In this document: positions 6,559-9,558 of the stretch, piece after piece
Layout of the letters: every line of letters starts with the position of its first letter
How positions within the stretch are numbered: the stretch's first letter is position 1
From: DASUSH01 sp050996575
Lineage (GTDB): Bacteria > Actinomycetota > Thermoleophilia > Solirubrobacterales > 70-9
Assembly: GCA_050996575.1 (NCBI GenBank)
Contig: JBPCRS010000169.1
Span: 1 to 9,558 of the forward strand
Reading direction: 5' to 3'
DNA: 9,558 bases
Notes under the pieces: model-generated
Databases searched by the model: none
Seen by the model: the letters and a program-made list of their open reading frames with translations, nothing else
What the model was told of the DNA's origin: nothing
Position numbers and translations under genes: made by a program

Positions 6559-6876
6559 TCAGATTCCCAGGATGAGAGTCAAAGCCTTGTCTACTGCGTA
6601 CAGCTCGCTGGCTTCGAGACGTCCCGCCGATCGCCCAAGCCGCTGCGGATCAACGACGGTCGTCTGCTCGACGAGGATGCTCGTTCGACGCCCTTCAAGA
6701 GTAATGGTGGGACGAAAACTTGCCGGCTGAGCACTCGTCGATGTCGGAGCAACAAGCGTGGTACTTAGACCGAGGAACTCGTCGGCCTGCATGATGACCG
6801 CGAACCGTTGCCCGCGCTGTTCGTGGCCGCGGACATCACGACGCTGGGGCAGGCGAAACACCTCGCCGCGAACCAT
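6559..6876 (-). CDS. mazF: MazF/PemK-type mRNA interferase toxin
   Basis: 105-aa type II TA toxin. MazF-family proteins cleave single-stranded RNA at short specific sequences and stop translation. The sequence shows RGEVFRLP (3-10), RGHEQRGQRFAVIMQAD (16-32) with the conserved basic residue around Arg22-Arg24, STTLVAPTSTSA (38-49) with the catalytic Thr/Ser loop, FRPTI (54-58), and ILVEQTTVVDPQRLG (67-81) ending in the C-terminal helix ELYAVDKALTLILG. The length is typical and all landmark blocks are present. The ATG at 6876 lies 3 nt after the antitoxin stop, with AGG inside the antitoxin's last codons, so translation is probably coupled. It converges on the S15-like hydrolase with an 18-nt gap that shows no terminator hairpin. 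The RNA recognition sequence cannot be read from the protein. Confidence 0.9.
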   Translation of the reverse strand: MVRGEVFRLPQRRDVRGHEQRGQRFAVIMQADEFLGLSTTLVAPTSTSAQPASFRPTITLEGRRTSILVEQTTVVDPQRLGRSAGRLEASELYAVDKALTLILGI

Positions 6877-6879
6877 CGC

Positions 6880-7125
6880 TCAACCTGATTCTGGCGGGGC
6901 CAATTCCGCCATCTCCTCGCGAATGACCCGCATCTCCTCGCGATCGGCCTCATCGCCTGCCAGTCTTCGCACCTCCTCGCGGATCGCGGAGCGAGCCCGA
7001 CGGCGCTCAGCAGCCTCCCGCAACGCAGTTCGCACCGCCTCGGAATCGGTCATGTCGCTGGTTCGAATCAGGTCAAGCGCGGCAGCAGCTGCCTCGTCGA
7101 GTCGAACGTGAAGCGAACGCGACAC
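6880..7125 (-). CDS. mazE: Ribbon-helix-helix antitoxin of the MazEF module
   Basis: 81-aa antitoxin from GTG at 7125. RSLHVRLDEAAAAALDLIR (3-21) gives the beta strand and first helix, and MTDSEAVRTALREAAERR (25-42) the second helix of a ribbon-helix-helix dimer. The C-terminal part (43-75) is a highly charged helix with REE at 49-51, 62-64 and 69-71, spaced 13 and 7 residues apart; this is the likely toxin-binding arm. The reading frame is open back to an ATG at 7179, but those 18 codons run through a perfect inverted repeat and read RIRGQRRSTFRATNAD, unlike an RHH N-terminus, so the GTG is preferred. No Shine-Dalgarno is visible. It precedes mazF by 3 nt. Like other RHH antitoxins it probably represses its own operon. 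Confidence 0.82.
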   Translation of the reverse strand: MSRSLHVRLDEAAAAALDLIRTSDMTDSEAVRTALREAAERRRARSAIREEVRRLAGDEADREEMRVIREEMAELAPPESG

Positions 7126-7135
7126 ATCCGCATTT

Positions 7136-7154
7136 GTAGCACGAAACGTGCTAC
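7136..7154. promoter_or_regulatory. Perfect inverted repeat, probable mazEF operator
   Basis: GTAGCACG-AAA-CGTGCTAC is a perfect 8-bp inverted repeat around a 3-nt spacer, 10 nt upstream of the mazE GTG at 7125. On the - strand TACAAAT overlaps its proximal arm and could serve as a -10, which would give a nearly leaderless mazE transcript. The site fits a dimer or tetramer of the ribbon-helix-helix antitoxin. As RNA it could also fold as a short hairpin if transcription starts further upstream. Confidence 0.5.
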
Positions 7155-7179
7155 GTCGCTGCCCGCGAATCCTCGGCAT

Positions 7180-7362
7180 TTTTAAAGCGTGTCGCCTTCG
7201 GCCCCACGGAACAACGCTCGCCCGTCACAACTCAGCGACGAGCTTGGATCAAAGCAAGCCCTACGAAGGCGCCTACGATCGCTCCGCGAGCGGCGTCTCC
7301 TCAGTCCGCCGTCAACCGCTCGTCCATCCGATCGAAGAAGCTACTCCGGAGGAGGACACGGA
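7180..7362. other. Intergenic region between mazEF and the reductase gene
   Basis: No gene is supported here. The region holds an AT-rich patch (TTTTTAAA near 7181-7188) that could contribute to a promoter in either direction, and a TACGAT at 7274-7279 that resembles a -10 but has no properly spaced -35. The reductase frame stays open through it from 7189, but its codons do not resemble the family's N-terminus. A 5-bp hairpin at 7280-7292 is too weak to call. Confidence 0.4.
7348..7355 (+). promoter_or_regulatory. Strong ribosome binding site that sets the reductase start
   Basis: GGAGGAGG lies 7 nt before the ATG at 7363. It is the strongest Shine-Dalgarno in the window and decides this start over the open codons upstream. 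Confidence 0.8.
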
Positions 7363-7935
7363 ATGGGAAAGATCGTCGTAACCGAATTCATCTCGCTCGA
7401 CGGCGTGATCGAGGACCCCGGCGGCTCGGAAGACTTCGAGCATGGCGGCTGGAGCTTCGAGATCTCGCGCGGCGAGGAGGGCGACAAGTTCAAGATGGAC
7501 GAGGTCACGGACTCCGATGCGCTGCTGCTCGGACGGACCACCTACGAGGGATTCGCCGAGGCCTGGCCTTCGCGCGAGGGCGAGTTCGCCGACAAGTTCA
7601 ACGAGATGCCGAAGTACGTCGTCTCGACGACGATGGACGACGCCGAATGGAGCAACTCGACCGTACTGCGCGGCGGCGACGATCTCGTCGGCGAGGTCGC
7701 GAAATTGCGCGACGCGCACGAGGGCGACATCGTCGTCCACGGCAGCGCGACGCTCGCCCGGGCGCTGCTCGAGAGCGACCTCGTCGACGAACTGCGGCTG
7801 ATGGTCTTCCCCGTCGTCCTCGGCAGCGGCCTGCGCCTTTTCGGCGAGACCAAGGAGAAGATGCCGCTCGAGCTGGCGGACTCGCAGACGGTCGGCGACG
7901 GCGTCACGATCCTCACCTACGCGCCGGCGCCTTGA
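7363..7935 (+). CDS. Dihydrofolate reductase-family protein (RibD C-terminal domain type)
   Basis: 190-aa stand-alone RibD_C/DHFR-fold protein, a probable cytoplasmic NADPH-dependent reductase. The family includes the reductase half of RibD and many standalone YyaP/YwjB-like proteins of unknown substrate. The sequence shows GKIVVTEFISLDGVIEDP (2-19) with the conserved SLDG, DALLLGRTTYEGFAEAWP (52-69) for cofactor binding, KYVVSTT (84-90), DIVVHGSATLARALLESDLVDEL (122-144), and RLMVFPVVLGSGLRLF (145-160). The length is standard. It seems to be transcribed alone; its last 19 nt overlap the convergent hydrolase gene. True folate or riboflavin activity is not implied, because no other genes of those pathways are near. 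Confidence 0.88.
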   Translation: MGKIVVTEFISLDGVIEDPGGSEDFEHGGWSFEISRGEEGDKFKMDEVTDSDALLLGRTTYEGFAEAWPSREGEFADKFNEMPKYVVSTTMDDAEWSNSTVLRGGDDLVGEVAKLRDAHEGDIVVHGSATLARALLESDLVDELRLMVFPVVLGSGLRLFGETKEKMPLELADSQTVGDGVTILTYAPAP

Positions 7936-8552
7936 GGCGCCCGGACAACTCCGGCTAGCCAGCCGCCGACCGCCCCGGCGACGGCCTCGACGTCCTTTTT
8001 CAAGCCGTGGTCGCCGGCGACGACCTCCACCGTGCGGTGCTTGCCGGCGGGCGGCATGCCGAAGCGGTCGCTCTCGCCCTGAACGACGAGCGTCGGCACG
8101 GTGACCGCGTCGAGCTCGGGCAGGCGGTCAGGGCTCGGCTGCTTGCCCTTGCGCGGCGGCGGCTGCAGCGGGAAGGCGAGGCAGAGGACGGCGGCGGCTT
8201 CGAGCGCCTCGGCAGTCCGGCAGGCGACCCGGGCGCCGAGCGAGCGACCGCCGACGATCAACGGCACGCCGGCGAGCCCCTCCGCCCCCAGGTGCTCGCA
8301 AACGGCGGTCCAATTGATGTCGAGCTGTCGCGCCGGCGCCGGTGCGCGGCGGCCGGCGACCCGGTAGGGCTGCTCGACCAGCGCGACGCTGACGCCGAGC
8401 GAGAGCGCGACGTCCCGCGCCGCGACGAGGTCGACCGCCTCCACCCCGCCCCCGGCGCCGTGGCCGAGGACGAGCGCGGCGCTCGGCTTCTCGGCGACGT
8501 GCAGATGCGCCCGCGCCGGCCCGTTCGGGGTCTCGATCTCGACGACGCTCAA
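7917..8552 (-). CDS. Small alpha/beta hydrolase (KANL3/Tex30 or dienelactone hydrolase-like)
   Basis: 211 aa from a TTG at 8552; no signal peptide, so cytoplasmic. ALVLGHGAGGGVEAVD (26-41) is the oxyanion-side motif, LIVGGRSLGARVA (98-110) holds the nucleophile Ser104, TLVVQGESDRFGMPP (154-168) the probable acid Asp162, and AGDHGLKK (179-186) the probable His182. This order and size fit the KANL3/Tex30-like or dienelactone-hydrolase-like group of mostly uncharacterised hydrolases. The start is uncertain: the frame is open to 8777 but that would cover the permease gene, and the TTG gives the expected short strand before the first motif, though no good Shine-Dalgarno precedes it. The permease stop lies 47 nt upstream on the same strand, so it may be the last gene of the exporter operon. 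The 3' end overlaps the reductase gene by 19 nt. Confidence 0.78.
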   Translation of the reverse strand: MSVVEIETPNGPARAHLHVAEKPSAALVLGHGAGGGVEAVDLVAARDVALSLGVSVALVEQPYRVAGRRAPAPARQLDINWTAVCEHLGAEGLAGVPLIVGGRSLGARVACRTAEALEAAAVLCLAFPLQPPPRKGKQPSPDRLPELDAVTVPTLVVQGESDRFGMPPAGKHRTVEVVAGDHGLKKDVEAVAGAVGGWLAGVVRAPQGAGA

Positions 8553-8599
8553 GCCGCGGATACTGCCAGTTGCGTCCGGGTGCTTCCGGGGGCGCCTTC

Positions 8600-9398
8600 T
8601 CAGAGAATCAGCCGGCGCTCCATGTACTTGATCGCGAGCCGCCAGCCGATCAGCGCGAAGCCGATCAGGAAGGCGAGGTGACCGACGTCGGCCCAGCTCC
8701 AGGCGTCGAAGACCGCGTCGCGGACAAGCTGGACGGTGTGGTAGAGCGGGTTGAGGTTGCCGAGCACCTGCGCCCACTGCGGCAACCCGTCAAGCGGGAA
8801 GAAGGTGCCGGCGATCAGGAACATCGGCGTCAGCAGACCGCTCTGCCAGTAGGAGAAACTCTCGATCGACTGCGCCTTGGCGGCGATGAAGATCCCGGTG
8901 CAGGCCCAGCCAAAGCCCGAAAGCGCGGCGATCAGCGGAAACAAAAACATCCCCAAGCTCGGCTCGAGACCGAAGATCATCGCGACCAGCATCGGCACGG
9001 TGCCGTAAACGCCGACCCGCGCCGCGATCCAGAGCGCCTCGGCCGTGACCAGCTCCTCGGTGTCGACCGGGGCCGCGAGGATCGCGTCGTAGGTGTGCTG
9101 GAACTCGTATTTGACGAAGGTCGAGTACATCGCCGGGAAGGCGCCGGCGAACAGCACCGTCGTCGCGACGATCCCGGTGCCGACGAAGTCGATGTAGTCG
9201 AACCCGGCGACGGACGAGACCAGCGAGCCGAAGCCAAAGCCGAAGGCGCAGGTAGATCGTCGGGTCGACGGTCGAGGAGAAGGTCGATGCGCGCCAGAAC
9301 GAGGAGAAGTTGACGATCTCGCGGACCATCACGCCGCGCAGGGCAGCGCGCTCGAGGCGCCCGAGGCGGCGCTGGACCCGTGCGGTGGTGGCGGCCAT
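8600..9398 (-). CDS. ABC-2 type exporter permease, reading frame interrupted by an apparent frameshift
   Basis: Membrane permease of a NodJ/DrrB-like ABC-2 exporter, about 265 aa if the frame is restored. The first 50 codons (9398-9249) read MAATTARVQRRLGRL, then VREIVNFSSFWRAS and DPTIYL, typical of the cytoplasmic start of these permeases. The conserved continuation AFGFGFGSLV is in another frame from 9247 onward and runs 215 codons to the stop at 8600. That part contains about five membrane segments, the family stretch FVKYEFQHTYDAILAAPV, and SYWQSGLLTPMFLIAGTFFPLDGLP, and it ends with RRLIL. The ATG overlaps the upstream ATPase stop by one base (TGATG). Either this is a recent pseudogene or one or two bases are wrong in the assembly. 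Apart from this site it reads as an intact gene. Confidence 0.82.
9245..9254 (-). other. Frameshift site in the permease gene
   Basis: On the - strand the codons TAC CTG (9254-9249) are followed by one base (9248) and then GCC TTC GGC in the conserved frame. Relatives commonly read IYLLAFGFG here, so the simplest reading is a two-base loss from a CTC-like codon; a one-base gain is equivalent in frame. There is no long homopolymer at the site. Confidence 0.7.
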
Positions 9399-9558
9399 CA
9401 GGAGATCTCCTCGCCGGTCAGCAGCACGAAGACGTCCTCGAGGTTGGTCACGCGGCGTTCGCCGCCGAGGTCGGTGGCGCTCGAGCCGTTCGGGCCCGGG
9501 CGCTCCATCTGCATGATCGCCACCGAGGTCCCGGTGCGGCGCGTCCGCCAGCCGCGCC
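9398..9558 (-). CDS. ABC exporter ATPase, C-terminal fragment (runs off the window)
   Basis: The last 52 codons of a NodI/DrrA-type ABC ATPase; the rest lies beyond the right edge. The end VTNLEDVFVLLTGEEIS matches the family's C-terminal signature (a LEDVF.LTG motif) found in drug and polysaccharide exporter ATPases. The Walker and signature motifs are outside the window. The stop shares its A with the permease start (TGATG), the usual coupling for ATPase-permease pairs. The exported substrate cannot be inferred. Confidence 0.78.
   Translation of the reverse strand, partial: RGWRTRRTGTSVAIMQMERPGPNGSSATDLGGERRVTNLEDVFVLLTGEEIS

Noticed and set aside
7280..7292. CGCTC-CGC-GAGCG hairpin in the mazEF-reductase gap, considered as a terminator or attenuator
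   Set aside because: The stem is only 5 bp and no U-tract follows.
8553..8777. 75-codon N-terminal extension of the small alpha/beta hydrolase
   Set aside because: It is Arg-rich and lies over the permease 3' end; the hydrolase fold begins just after the TTG at 8552.
1..9558. CRISPR arrays, rRNA, tRNA, insertion sequences
   Set aside because: No spaced repeats, tRNA-like clover patterns, rRNA stretches or transposase motifs were seen on either strand.

Overview
The window is high-GC DNA with long reading frames in many phases, frequent GTG/TTG starts, tight gene spacing and several starts without a clear Shine-Dalgarno. Together with the protein types (endoglycoceramidase-like GH5, class-2 lipase, the TetR style, a NodI/DrrA-like exporter), this suggests an actinobacterium, most like the Thermoleophilia/Solirubrobacterales. 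The lineage is inferred from the style of the sequence; no search was run.

Layout, left to right. (1) 39-1697 (-): a secreted GH5 endoglycoceramidase-like glycosidase with a glycine-rich C-terminal linker. (2) 1753-3155 (+): a two-gene toxin-antitoxin (TA) cassette. A putative antitoxin with two helix-turn-helix segments and a DUF6922-like C-terminal part overlaps by 4 nt an AbiEii-type nucleotidyltransferase toxin. Its base composition looks visibly less GC-rich than its flanks. (3) 3148-6540: a TetR repressor gene (-) diverges from an exported lipase and an exported S15/CocE-like hydrolase (+) that overlap by 7 nt. A 20-bp imperfect palindrome in the divergent gap is the probable operator. 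(4) 6559-7125 (-): a MazEF module with a perfect 8+3+8 inverted repeat just upstream of the antitoxin start. (5) 7363-7935 (+): a DHFR/RibD-C family reductase with a very strong ribosome binding site. (6) 7917-9558 (-): the 3' end of an ABC exporter ATPase gene, its ABC-2 permease with an apparent frameshift near 9248, and a small alpha/beta hydrolase.

How they may work together. The secreted GH5, lipase and S15-like enzyme form a set of exported hydrolases, and the lipase pair is probably under TetR control as a lipid/ester-scavenging unit. Two unrelated TA modules (AbiE-like and MazEF) sit directly on either side of the TetR/lipase block, each ending within about 20 nt of it, so the block lies between likely mobile stabilising or defence cassettes. 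The most unusual item is the AbiE-like pair: its antitoxin is not a standard AbiEi, its start looks leaderless, and its promoter appears to share -10 bases with the divergent GH5 promoter.
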